From Strigomonas culicis (Eukaryota > Euglenozoa > Kinetoplastea > Trypanosomatida > Trypanosomatidae), in NCBI GenBank assembly GCA_000482145.1, contig AUXH01000107.1, positions 1-40,657 of the forward strand: a stretch of DNA of 40,657 nucleotides, read 5' to 3'. The translations under genes were made by a program, and so were the position numbers. The notes beneath the pieces are model-generated. The model was not told the origin of the DNA. It made no database searches and saw nothing but the letters and a program-made list of their open reading frames with translations. Of the stretch, positions 1-8,991 are shown piece by piece. Each line of letters begins with the position of its first letter. Within the stretch, counting starts at the first letter, position 1.

Positions 1-2
1 CT

Positions 3-34
<32 letters not shown>

Positions 35-590
35 CATTTGTTTCCTGGTTTTTTTTTTCTTATGTATAGTGGATTGTTCTTGCTTTTTTGTATTCGGTTT
101 TTTTTTAATTGTGATTATTGTTCTATTATTATTATTATCGGTATTATGTACTAGATCGGTTCAGGTCCATGATTGTATACACGCTATTACGTACATATGG
201 GTTTCAGCTATGAAGCATTTTCTTATTTTTCTTTTTTACCGGTGGTCAAAAATAAAAATAAAAAAAAGAATAGCCACATAGAGAACATACCTCATTGATT
301 TACGAGAAAAAGGAAGAAAGAGAAGGATCTTTTCAAAGGCGAAGGAAATGGAATCCTCAAAGAGTAAACAGATCTGCAATAAAAGCGCGTTCCCTTCACC
401 TAAATAAATTATTGGGAGTCAATACTTATAGAACCAGATAGAGATCAAAGTGTGGGGAATAAAAATGAAAAATAAAAATAAAAAAATCGTTTTTGTGTGT
501 GCGCGTTTGCACTACTATTCGTTTTGTCGGAAGGCGATACGGTTGCAGTGTGCGGACGTTGTTCCTATACGTATTGAGCGTTAAAGAAGC
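1..590. other. AT-rich spacer with TA microsatellite
   Basis: No gene is supported here. The stretch opens with a (TA)n tract at about 3-30 and contains T-rich runs and A5T-type runs near 249-267 and 465-486. It lies 3' of the amino-acid transporter and probably holds its 3' UTR plus intergenic sequence. The only open frame of note is a hydrophobic low-complexity one on the plus strand, which is not credible. Confidence 0.6.
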
Positions 591-1998
591 TTAGGCAACC
601 AGGTCAAAGATGGTAGATGTCGTGCCGAAGCAAATGACAATAATGCCGCTCAACAGCAGTGCCATCGTCCCAATGATGTTGTACCAGCCCGCCTCCTTCA
701 CAGTAAAGCCGCCGCTGTAAATGTAGAAGAAGGAAGGGAACACAAAGGCGATGAAGCCGCCCGTGAAAGAGCCCAAAAGCCCAAACACAATGTTCACGTT
801 CGGGATGAACAGCCCACACAGTAAGGAGACCAGACTGAGAACAGAGCACAGCACAGCGTTCTTCCACCACGCCACCGTCTCCAGGTGCCACCCAATCAAA
901 TGGTGGGCGGAATCGCGGCACGGCAAAATGTGCAGGGCGAAGGCGACGCACAGCTTCACGACGATGCCACAGTACGCGACGGCGAAGTACAGGTCCTTCA
1001 GGGGGGAGGTACACGGTCAGCAAGGACGACTTGACGCCGCTGCCGAAGTCAACGTAGCCGAAGAAGCCGGACAGCCAATAGAGAATCGTGCAGATGATCA
1101 TGCCGCCGAAGCACTGCGCCTCCATCCGGCGGACGGTCAGGCGCGGCTTCACCTCGTTGGCGACCTCGAAGTAGTTGCTCTGGCAGAGGTAGGCGAACAT
1201 GAACTTCCCCATACCGCTGATGGCCGAGTTACCCACGCGGAAGAGCTGTAGGTCCTTGTTGTGGAGTCCATCCTGCAAACCGTTCATGCACGAGTGCGCA
1301 ATGACGCAGAAGACGAAGAAAACGATGAAGCTCACACCGACCAGAGACACGTAGCGGATCGAGTTAATGTGCTTGGGCAGGGAGAGAGGTAGCATGAAAA
1401 CGATGAACGTCACGACGGTCAGCACACGACGGAAGCTGAGCGTGCTGTAGTACCCGGTGACGCGGTCGTCCTTCAGGAAGGCCGACCACACATCGCTGAC
1501 GCAGATGACGTACGCAATGCAGGCACCGAAGCACTTGACGAACATAATGACGGCGGTGAAGATGTCGCCGCCCTTGCCGAAGAGGCCGCCCGCCATCCCC
1601 TCGTAGCTGCGAATGCCCGTCTTGATCTGCGCCAAGGCAAGGATCCGGAAGGAGAACACGGTGAGCAGGAAGATGAGAATGAGGTAGATGGTGCCCATGA
1701 TGATGCCGGACGTCTGGAAGGCGGCAGGGAGCGCCAGAATACCAGCACCCAGACTGCTGCCCGCCAGATTGAAGCAACCCGAGAGGAACCCGCCGTTGGG
1801 CATTACGGTGCGAAAGAAGCGGACGAGGCAAATGGGTTCCTTTTCTGGCTTCTCCTCTTCCTCCATCTCGTGGATTTTGTCGCAGTCATTGCCCATGAAG
1901 AGCTCGTCGCTCTTCACCACCATATCATCCACATCCATGATCGTGGCTGCCTCAACTGGCGTATGCTGCTCTCCGTCTTTCTTATCTGTCTTGCCCAT
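591..1998 (-). CDS. Amino-acid transporter (AAT/AAAP family), frameshifted
   Basis: This is a polytopic membrane protein of the trypanosomatid amino-acid transporter family (PF01490), expected to carry amino acids across the plasma or an organellar membrane. I start it at the Met at 1998 (MGKTDKK), because the upstream extension is a translated polypyrimidine tract. An acidic cytosolic N-terminus is followed by the family opening (GGFLSGCFNLAGSSLGAGIL), then repeated hydrophobic segments. After the residues LLTVYLP the frame breaks at a six-G run at 1001-1006. The reading frame that continues to the stop at 591-593 encodes the expected last membrane segments (for example FGLLGSFTGGFIAF). Removing one base from the run would join the two halves, so the gene is either a sequencing-error artefact or a recent pseudogene. 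The family is clear; the substrate cannot be inferred. Confidence 0.88.
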
Positions 1999-2406
1999 TG
2001 TGATACAAAAAAAAAAAAAAGTAAGTACGAAACGGTGAAATACAAAAATCAGTAACAATTACGAAGAGAGGTTTATCACGAGTAAGGTTTGTGGAAACGA
2101 AGAAAAAAAAGAAAAAAAAGAAAACACGAAAGTTTTAGATAGCCTTTTAGTGGTTTTTTTTTTCTGAGGAAAGGAAGAAAAAAAAAAGGTAAAGGAAAGA
2201 GAATGTGCAGAACAGCGTATGGAGAATCAAAGAGAAATGCATACGACCTTTCGCAGCAGGAAGAAGATACCGATGAAAGGGATACAATGTAGTTACATAA
2301 GTTTACAACGGTTCCTGTGTGCAAGTTTAAAAAAAGAAAAATCGTTTTCGGGGAGTTGTGAGCCGTGCTCTCACGTTTTAAGATCTTGTCTTGTTTGGTT
2401 CAGGCG
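1999..2406. other. Intergenic/UTR spacer
   Basis: This spacer holds the transporter 5' UTR, several poly-A/G runs (polypyrimidine in sense) at about 2007-2020, 2100-2124 and 2171-2190, and the 3' UTR of the upstream phosphatase. No gene is visible. Short open frames here are translated homopolymers. Confidence 0.55.
2164..2190 (-). promoter_or_regulatory. Predicted trans-splice acceptor for the amino-acid transporter
   Basis: In the coding sense this is a nearly pure pyrimidine tract (complement of 2166-2190) ending directly in an AG at 2164-2165. It is followed by about 165 nt of 5' UTR before the ATG at 1998. No other AG follows a good tract nearer the ATG. Spliced-leader addition at such sites is established for trypanosomatids; the exact site is inferred. 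Confidence 0.5.
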
Positions 2407-3198
2407 TTACGTCAGCATGTACTCTCGTACACGCGCCACATCTTCTGGGCTTAGGCAGAGTTCGCTTGTCAAGTAATGCTCCACGCCATGATACTTTTCA
2501 TTGATGATATCAATGGCCTTCTGGAGATAAGCGGGGCGGACGAACAGAAGCGCTTCCAACGCATGCTGGTCGAGGCCCAGCGCAGCGTACCGCTCCATGG
2601 GTGGTTTGAAAAGCTCATTCGTCAACATATAGTCAGCGAACACCGTGTCCAGCGGCACGCGCAGCAGTAACAGCAGGAGCGCGGCCGCCAGCCCGGTGCG
2701 GTCCTTGCCGGCGGAGCAGTGGAAGACGTACGCACACCGCGACGGGATGACATCATCAATAAGGATGCGGAAAAACTGGGTGAACTGCGGTTGGTACTCA
2801 CAGACCATTTCCTCATACAAGGCGGTCATCGCACCTTGTGCCCTTTCCGCCGTCAGCGCCTCCGTATCGCGCATAACTTTGAAAACGTTGCCGGGCTCCA
2901 CCGGCACCTCGTGGTGGACCACACCGTCGATCCTGTAGGGCAAATCCCGGACCTCGTTACGGCCCCGCAGGTCGCACGTATGGCGAACATTTAGCACGTC
3001 GCGCAGCTGAGCGACGCTGCCCGGGAACTTCGCCACGGTTGCCAAATGATCCGACCGGAACACCCTATCACCCCTCACCTTCTTCCCGTCCGTTGTGGCA
3101 TACCCACCGAAGCCTCGGAAATTGGATGTGCCCGGAAGGCTAATAGAGCGAGAAGGCGGTGCTTCGTCGCTGTTGCATAAGGAAAAAAAGGTACCCAT
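2407..3198 (-). CDS. Atypical tyrosine/phosphoinositide phosphatase (MptpB-like), probably N-myristoylated
   Basis: A 263-residue single-domain phosphatase of the Tyr_phosphatase3 type (PF13350). The P-loop HCSAGKDRTG spans residues 160-169, with nucleophile Cys161 and Arg167. The Lys-Asp inside the loop is the hallmark of the 'HCxxGKDR' group related to mycobacterial MptpB and Leishmania atypical lipid phosphatases, which act on phosphoinositides as well as phosphoproteins. The family N-terminal signature SNFRGFGGY (residues 25-33) and the DLRGRNE strand (77-82) are present. The N-terminus MGTFFSLC has Gly2 and Ser6, fitting the N-myristoylation consensus, and Cys8 could be palmitoylated, so I infer membrane association. 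Met1 must be the start because the next Met comes after the conserved N-terminal motif. A paralogue lies two genes downstream. Substrate is uncertain. Confidence 0.88.
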   Translation of the reverse strand: MGTFFSLCNSDEAPPSRSISLPGTSNFRGFGGYATTDGKKVRGDRVFRSDHLATVAKFPGSVAQLRDVLNVRHTCDLRGRNEVRDLPYRIDGVVHHEVPVEPGNVFKVMRDTEALTAERAQGAMTALYEEMVCEYQPQFTQFFRILIDDVIPSRCAYVFHCSAGKDRTGLAAALLLLLLRVPLDTVFADYMLTNELFKPPMERYAALGLDQHALEALLFVRPAYLQKAIDIINEKYHGVEHYLTSELCLSPEDVARVREYMLT

Positions 3199-3532
3199 GC
3201 CTCAAAAAAAAAACATCAAAAGCGGAGAAGGGAGAACAACGTCAATTCAAAACCTGTAAAATCGTAATACATGCAACACCACTAACACAACTCAAAAACG
3301 CCTCACTTCAGTGAGCAATGAAGTGCAGAAAGAAGGGATCGCTTATACCATCCTAAATAACAATGAGAGGAGAAATGAAGAAACAAAAGGCGCACGCGTG
3401 CCAAGATCTGTTCTTGTGCACGCTGAACGGTAAACGAGGAAAACGAGTAGGAAAGAAACATATCTGAAAAAGAATCGACACGGAAGTATCATTCCTTCAG
3501 TGGTGCCTCTAAAGGCAGGTGCGTGCACCGCC
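3199..3532. other. Intergenic/UTR spacer
   Basis: Contains the phosphatase 5' UTR and the 3' UTR of the neighbouring Ala/Pro/Glu-rich gene. A poly-A run at 3204-3213 (poly-T in sense) ends in an AG only 2-3 nt before the ATG. A second plausible acceptor is the AG at 3254-3255. No gene seen. Confidence 0.5.
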
Positions 3533-4075
3533 TCACGCGTGGTGCATGCGGTCGGTGCCGGCCCTCTCAGGCGTCGGCTCACGGATAAGGTCCACCACCT
3601 TCGCCTCGGCAGGGGTCGGTGCGGCTGCTGCCTCCTCCTCACCGGAGGCGCGGCTGACGACGGGGCCTTGCTCCGCCAGCGGCGACACCTGCGCCTCCGC
3701 AAGGGGTGCAGGGGCTTCCATCGCATCGGCAGGTGGCTCCACCGGCGGCTCCGGCACCTCCGCGGACGGGCCCCACTCTGCTTGGGGAGCGGCATCGCGC
3801 ACCGCTTCGCCGCACGGCTCGTGCGTGGGCGGCGCGTCGGCAGCACAGGCACGCACGGCCTCCGCCGGCGTGCTTTCGACGGCCGTCGGCGCTCCGCATG
3901 GCGCAGCGGCTCCGTCGGGCTCCCGCTCACACCGAGGGCTCTTTCGCGCCACTGACTCCGCCGAGTCCCCGCGCGCCCGCTTGAGGGACGGCGCGTCGCA
4001 CACGGCCGGTGAGGGCAGCGCCTCCGTGGCGGCGAGCACGGGCTGGGTGGATGCGGCAGAGGTGGGGGCGGACAT
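3533..4075 (-). CDS. Small Ala/Pro/Glu-rich protein of unknown function
   Basis: I do not recognise this protein. The open frame runs up to 4132; I prefer the internal Met at 4075 (MSAPTSAAST), giving 180 residues, because the preceding 19 residues look like translated leader. The protein is Ala, Pro and Glu rich and is predicted to be disordered throughout. A basic cluster LKRARG near residue 31 could be a nuclear localisation signal. Codons are overwhelmingly G/C-ending in this frame and the strand matches all neighbours, which argues for coding. However, several other frames are also open because the region is very GC-rich. It sits between two related phosphatases. No domain, membrane segment or signal peptide is seen. 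Confidence 0.55.
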   Translation of the reverse strand: MSAPTSAASTQPVLAATEALPSPAVCDAPSLKRARGDSAESVARKSPRCEREPDGAAAPCGAPTAVESTPAEAVRACAADAPPTHEPCGEAVRDAAPQAEWGPSAEVPEPPVEPPADAMEAPAPLAEAQVSPLAEQGPVVSRASGEEEAAAAPTPAEAKVVDLIREPTPERAGTDRMHHA

Positions 4076-4495
4076 GTGTACGGGGAAGGAGTGATGTAGG
4101 TGTGCGGTGGGGCTCAGTCTAGAGGGAGGCATGCGTAGAGAGACAGGAGAGAGAGAGAGAGTGAGCGCGTGGATGGGACAGTGAAAGCGGCGGGGCAGTT
4201 GTATTATTTACAATTCTCGTATTCTATCACATGCTGAAGGCTTAAAAGTGGCAAACTGAGAAGAGATATTTGTTTTCAAGTATAAATACAAACAAATGCA
4301 GTGTGCAGATGAAGAGAGATGGATAAACGAAAGCAAGCAACATAATACGGTTTTCAAATGGCATTGGCTGTCATGATAGCGTCACAAACTATAGTACCTA
4401 CTGTACGGCTAGTTGAACTGTAGCCCCAGTAGAGGGAAACCGAAAGTAGAGCAAGGAGAAAGAACAAAAAATAAGTAAACAAAAGGGCAATACAA
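4076..4495. other. Intergenic/UTR spacer with GA repeat
   Basis: A short (GA)n tract lies at about 4147-4162, which in sense is a CT-rich pyrimidine tract suitable for trans-splicing of the gene at 3533-4075. The rest is AT-rich 3' UTR/intergenic sequence of the second phosphatase. No gene visible. Confidence 0.5.
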
Positions 4496-5269
4496 TCAAG
4501 TACCCTGCCTCGTGTAGTACTCCTTCAATTTATTCAAATCTCGCTCGGAGAGACTTAGCTTCTTCTTAGCGTAGTTCTTTAGACTTCCGTACTTCTCTAT
4601 GGCTGGTCTCAAGGCGTGGCAGAGGTTACTTTGGTGAACAGAGCACAGCTCGTGCACCGCCTCCGCTGTGAAGGGGTGACCAAGCACCTCGTGTGGGCTC
4701 CCGTCGTCGATGGAGCACTTGAGATACTCGTTGCTCAAAAGATAGTCTGCCAAAATATCCTCTTTCGGCACGTCGAGCAGGGAGAGCAATAGCGCTGCCG
4801 CGATTCCCGTTCGGTCCTTCCCCGCCGTGCAGTGGAACATTACGGCTCTCCCCTTGGCGTCAAGTAGCACCTGAAAGAACTTGCGCAGATCCCTGGCGTA
4901 GTCCTCCAAAAAGGTCGAGCAGACCCGATCGCTGGCCTTCCGCACGTCCGCCGCCTCTACCGCCCTACCATGCGTGCTCGAGAGGGAGGTGATGAAGGTG
5001 TGCACCGTGTCGATGGTCAGCGGGACGCACTTGATGCCCTCAAAACTGTACGGCGCACGGAGCGCCTCATCGTGGCCACGAAAGTCCACGATCCGGTGCA
5101 GGTGGTACGTCGTCTTGAGCACATGTGCCTTGTCCTTCGCGATCTTGCTCGGTGTGTCAGAGCGGAAGACACCGCCGTAGAGCACCTCCCGTCCGTCTAG
5201 CGTCTTGTAGCCTCCCAGGTCGCGAAAGTTCTGCGTGTTCTCCAGGTCAATGCGGGTCCCTGGTTTCAT
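4496..5269 (-). CDS. Atypical tyrosine/phosphoinositide phosphatase (MptpB-like), paralogue 2
   Basis: A second PF13350-type phosphatase. I start it at the Met at 5269 (MKPGTRIDLE); an in-frame Met at 5296 would add nine residues. The signature NFRDLGGY occurs shortly after the start, VDFRGHDE forms the DxR strand, and the P-loop HCTAGKDRTG carries the nucleophile Cys147 (counting from 5269). The GKDR loop places it with the atypical lipid/dual-specificity phosphatases, like the gene at 2407-3198. The two share the C-terminal plan (ADYLLSNE here, ADYMLTNE there; then a helical end with a LSLSERD/LCLSPED motif), indicating an old duplication. This copy lacks the MGxxxS myristoylation start, so it is probably cytosolic. 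The C-terminus is Lys-rich. Physiological substrate unknown. Confidence 0.88.
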   Translation of the reverse strand: MKPGTRIDLENTQNFRDLGGYKTLDGREVLYGGVFRSDTPSKIAKDKAHVLKTTYHLHRIVDFRGHDEALRAPYSFEGIKCVPLTIDTVHTFITSLSSTHGRAVEAADVRKASDRVCSTFLEDYARDLRKFFQVLLDAKGRAVMFHCTAGKDRTGIAAALLLSLLDVPKEDILADYLLSNEYLKCSIDDGSPHEVLGHPFTAEAVHELCSVHQSNLCHALRPAIEKYGSLKNYAKKKLSLSERDLNKLKEYYTRQGT

Positions 5270-5511
5270 GATGCGCTCAGTGTGAAGTGAGAACAACCAC
5301 TATAAGCAAGTGCAGGACATGTAAGTATGGAACAACGAAGAGGTGGAGAGGTAGGTAAGTCTTAGTGTATGAAGCACACGAAAGTAAATAACAAAAAAGT
5401 ACTTGACGTGTAGAAAACACGTTTTGTTTCCTTTTGTTTAATTGATGTTCCGGTGAATTAAATGCTGTTCATATATGTTTGTGCATATAGGCAGAAATGT
5501 ACAGAAGCGTA

Positions 5512-5535
5512 ATATATATATATATATATATATAT
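5512..5535. repeat. (AT)n microsatellite
   Basis: Perfect AT dinucleotide repeat in the spacer just 3' of the large helical protein gene. One of several AT microsatellites in the window's spacers. Confidence 0.9.
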
Positions 5536-5559
5536 CGAGAACAAGAAAAACGTCCGTTA

Positions 5560-8361
5560 TCACAGTGTATACAATTGCATTTGCAATCGAAACGCACTGA
5601 CGTCCTCCATGTCAATGTCGTTCACGAGTCGTGTCTGCGGCACGGCCTCCTCCGTGTGTTCCACGGACACCGCCTCCTCCGGGCCCGGGCGCGTGCTGAG
5701 GCGCGCGCCGCGGCGCCACACGGAGAGCAGCGTACGCAGGGTGTGTGTGAGGAGCGAACTCGGCACCACATACGTCATGAGCAAAAAGTGCTTGTACGCA
5801 CAGAAGTACGTGTTCGGCTGCGCGCTCCGGTCCGACGGTGGCGGGGGGAACCCGCCGCTTACCGTCGACTTGGCGGACAAATAGACGGCCATGGCCGCGA
5901 ACCGGATGGAGGTGAACAAGACGCGCTGGGCGAGGAGCAGGTGACCGTCCTTCACCTCCCCCTTTTCAGCACTTTGGTCAAAGCTAGACTTCTCGGGCAG
6001 CGGACGGCGGCACTGGGCCCACTCATCATACGTCGTGTAGGACTGATCACGCAAAAAGGTGTAGCTGGCGCGGCCGTTACAGAGCGCAAAATTCACAAGA
6101 GGCGGCTCCACCTTCTGCGTGCGGTTGTCAAAGGTGCCGTTCGCGACGTCCGACAGACGCAGAAAGGCCAGCGAGAGGAGCCAGCTCGCGCGGTGGGAGG
6201 GCACCGGGGCCTCAAACGACGCGGTGAGGGAGCAGAGGCGGTTCAGAATGATGAGCATCGCGTTGAACGCTCCCTCCTCCACGGGGGTGGCCAGGTGCTT
6301 GAAGGTGTCGTGCATGGCGAGCCGGTGCTCCTCGTGCAGTTTGTGTAGGAACCACCGCAGCTGCACAAAGAGCGCGCCGACCACATGCGACGTATCGGGG
6401 CGCTCCGCGGTGGACGGCTCGACCGCAAAGCTGCGGTTGCCGCCGCCCGTGGCCGTGATGGAGGCCGACGGGTAGATGCCCACGATGAGGAACAGCGAGA
6501 AGATCTCCTCCAGCGCGAGGCAGACAGTTTGCACGTAGAGGATGTCCCGCTTCGTCCGCTGTGTGGGTTCGCTGTCCTCCGGCCGCTCGTCCGGGTCGCA
6601 CGCCAGCACGCGGAGGTAGTGCGCGGTGTTGATCCACAGCGACCAGCTTCGCCAGCGCTGCCTGCGCAGGAGGTGCTCCGCGGACTGCACGGGGACCTTC
6701 GGGCCGTCCATCTCGAGCGGACAGTCGAGACACTCCGCCGCGATGTAAAAGAGCGCCACCTGCACGACGCGGGCGCTGACGTCCGGGCTCATGCCCTCCA
6801 CAAAGCGAAACAGACAGGTGTGGGTCGCACGCTCCAGAATGCGGTCGCCGATGTTGGCCATCAGCCGCGAGCAGACGCCGCGGTCGAGCAGCACGTGGCC
6901 GTCCGTGCTGCGCGCAAGGACCTTTTTCCCGACGATGGTGTCCAGCAGGTACAGCACCGACACCGTACTCAGCGGCATCAGCAACTCTGAGAACAGCTGC
7001 GAGGACTCGCAGAAGTAGATGGATAGGTACACGACCAGGTCGTCCAGCGCCTTGACGATGCGATCGAGTAGGTCAGACTCGCTGCCCTCCCTGTCCACCA
7101 GCGCGTCCGCCTGGCTCACACCGATCAGGTTCTCCGGGAAATAATAGCCGCGCGAGACCCACACGAGGAAGATGTTGCGTATCGTGCCGCGCCGCTGCAC
7201 CCACGATTTGAGGAGAATGTCGAGGCTGCCGACGATGACAGAGAGAAACTGCCGCACGTACATGTCGCCGCCGCACTGCTTTCCCCATGCGTGGAGTATG
7301 TGGATGAGCACCTTGCGCTCGGCCCGTGGCACCGAACCGCCCTCTCCTCCCTCCAGCCCGGTGCCGCCGTAGGTGTTGGGCTGCAGCTGCGACCGTGGAA
7401 AGGCCGACCCCGGGGGCGACGAGGCGCTGCTCGTGGGGCGCAGCCGCTGCGGCCTCGCGTCGGGGAGGCCGCTCTTCCCCGCGAAGGATGCGTTCGCCGG
7501 GCCGTTGGGGCTCTTGGCGGTGCTGGTGCCGGAGACCCGCCCCTCCGGCAAGGGCAGCGACGTCGGTGAGTAGAGCACCACGACGACCAGCAGCCACAGC
7601 CAGTCGTCGTACGGCGAGAGGTACCGCGGGGACGGCGGCGGGACGACAAAGTCGGGGTATCCCTTGATGCTCACGTTCTCGCCCTTCGTGATGGCGCGCA
7701 CCTGCGCTTCCGCGTTCCACATGATGAGTGAGAAAAAGGAGGAGAAGGTTTCACACAGCGCGTTGCCCAAATACACCATGTGCGTCTGTGCCTTGTCCAC
7801 GTTCGCGAGCGCCTGTCGCCGGTCGTCCGGCCCGCACCAGCTGGGGAGCAGGAAGCTGACCATGTCGGCGCTCTTGGGCAGCTGCCGCAGCTCCTCCCGG
7901 AGCTTGAAAACGCTGTTGCGCACATACGTGTACGTCGTCTGCACCAGGAAGCACAGATTGACAAGGGTGTTGCTGCATGCCCGCACCTCCTCTACACGCT
8001 CGGGCCTCTTCGCGTCATCCGTCGTCCGGTACAGCACCTCCAGAAAGCCGAGTGTGGTGGGGAGCACCGCCACACACAAGGCATCCAAGGTCTGCGACCA
8101 CTGCTCCAGGGACGGCACGCTGTCCGTGCTCCAGCACGTCACCGGGTTCGGCGATGTGCTGACAGTCGTCGCACGCTCCGTCCCGTCAATGACCGCGTTG
8201 ATAATGAAGGTTGCCAGTTTGCACAGGTTCGTCACGTCACGACGCTTCACGGTTTCGCCATAGCTGTGCACTGCCTGGTCAATGGACTCGGCCAAGATAT
8301 CATTTGAGCTATGTAGGGATATTCTAAAGGTTCTATGGTGTCCCGAGCTCATTTCGTACAC
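5560..8361 (-). CDS. Large conserved-type helical protein, unknown function
   Basis: I do not recognise a domain. The frame encodes 933 residues (MYEMSSGHH; Met4 at 8352 is an equally possible start). The sequence is dominated by amphipathic helices with regularly spaced Leu, interrupted by one disordered Ser/Pro/Gly-rich linker at about residues 275-345. That pattern is typical of alpha-solenoid scaffold proteins. A short hydrophobic stretch near residues 256-266 (WLWLLVVVVLY) is too short and isolated to be called a membrane anchor with confidence. There is no signal peptide. Codon use is GC-rich like its neighbours, and a good trans-splice acceptor lies about 30 nt upstream of the ATG. A scaffold, trafficking or nuclear-pore role is possible, but nothing in the sequence decides between these. 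Confidence 0.8.
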   Translation of the reverse strand: MYEMSSGHHRTFRISLHSSNDILAESIDQAVHSYGETVKRRDVTNLCKLATFIINAVIDGTERATTVSTSPNPVTCWSTDSVPSLEQWSQTLDALCVAVLPTTLGFLEVLYRTTDDAKRPERVEEVRACSNTLVNLCFLVQTTYTYVRNSVFKLREELRQLPKSADMVSFLLPSWCGPDDRRQALANVDKAQTHMVYLGNALCETFSSFFSLIMWNAEAQVRAITKGENVSIKGYPDFVVPPPSPRYLSPYDDWLWLLVVVVLYSPTSLPLPEGRVSGTSTAKSPNGPANASFAGKSGLPDARPQRLRPTSSASSPPGSAFPRSQLQPNTYGGTGLEGGEGGSVPRAERKVLIHILHAWGKQCGGDMYVRQFLSVIVGSLDILLKSWVQRRGTIRNIFLVWVSRGYYFPENLIGVSQADALVDREGSESDLLDRIVKALDDLVVYLSIYFCESSQLFSELLMPLSTVSVLYLLDTIVGKKVLARSTDGHVLLDRGVCSRLMANIGDRILERATHTCLFRFVEGMSPDVSARVVQVALFYIAAECLDCPLEMDGPKVPVQSAEHLLRRQRWRSWSLWINTAHYLRVLACDPDERPEDSEPTQRTKRDILYVQTVCLALEEIFSLFLIVGIYPSASITATGGGNRSFAVEPSTAERPDTSHVVGALFVQLRWFLHKLHEEHRLAMHDTFKHLATPVEEGAFNAMLIILNRLCSLTASFEAPVPSHRASWLLSLAFLRLSDVANGTFDNRTQKVEPPLVNFALCNGRASYTFLRDQSYTTYDEWAQCRRPLPEKSSFDQSAEKGEVKDGHLLLAQRVLFTSIRFAAMAVYLSAKSTVSGGFPPPPSDRSAQPNTYFCAYKHFLLMTYVVPSSLLTHTLRTLLSVWRRGARLSTRPGPEEAVSVEHTEEAVPQTRLVNDIDMEDVSAFRLQMQLYTL

Positions 8362-8991
8362 ACTAGCATAAACAAGCCTACTCCTTTACTCCTAAATGCA
8401 CGTATGCATAACACGAAGCACAGAGAGAAAGGAAAAAAAAAAGAGAAGAGGAAGGGAAGATGAGAAACAAAAAAGCTGTAGGTAAAGCATACAAAAGATA
8501 GGTAACAAAAGGAGAATGGACATCCACACAACGCGAGTGAAAACGAAGAGATACCTCTTTTCTATTTTTCCTCTTATATTTTTTATGAAGAAGAATTAGA
8601 ATTATTTACAAACCTAATATATACTTCTTTTTTTCTCGTTGTTGTTTTGGTTTTCGTTGGTTGTCTGTTTGTTTTCTGTTGAAATGTTTTACTTGTTTGT
8701 CGTCACTATTGTTTTTCTCATCAGTAGTCAGTTCTTCCGCTGCTCATTTTTTCTCTAAAGATGTTGAAAACAACACACAGAACGTTAAAAGAAAAAAAAA
8801 ACGACAGACAAAAAAGGGGAAGAACACCTGCACTTGAAGCCCAAAGTGACGAATGCCTCCTTCCTTTTTTCATCCTGTTTCATTCGCTACGCGTTCTGCG
8901 TACCCGCTAATGGGCGGGGCAACTACAAAAGACGTATATACTACACACATGCAACGTCCACGGCGGAAAAAAAAAAACAGAAAACACCATA
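8362..8991. other. Intergenic/UTR spacer
   Basis: About 630 bases without a gene: the acceptor described above, then an AT-rich stretch with G/T-rich plus-strand sequence (8636-8700), i.e. CAA-rich in sense, which is probably the 3' UTR of the TRAP-alpha gene. No RNA gene recognised. Confidence 0.5.
8392..8466 (-). promoter_or_regulatory. Predicted trans-splice acceptor for the 933-residue protein
   Basis: In sense, a long C/T tract (complement of about 8420-8466) is followed some 30 nt later by the first AG at 8392-8393, leaving about 30 nt of 5' UTR before the ATG at 8361. This arrangement is canonical for trypanosomatid spliced-leader addition; exact use is inferred. Confidence 0.5.

Noticed and set aside
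2076..2324. An 82-codon minus-strand frame upstream of the transporter
   Set aside because: Composed mostly of translated pyrimidine tracts (Phe, Leu, Pro, Ser runs) including the predicted splice acceptor.
7664..8263. A 199-codon plus-strand frame opposite the 933-residue protein
   Set aside because: Ser/Thr/Arg-rich antisense shadow with no features, on the wrong strand for the cluster.
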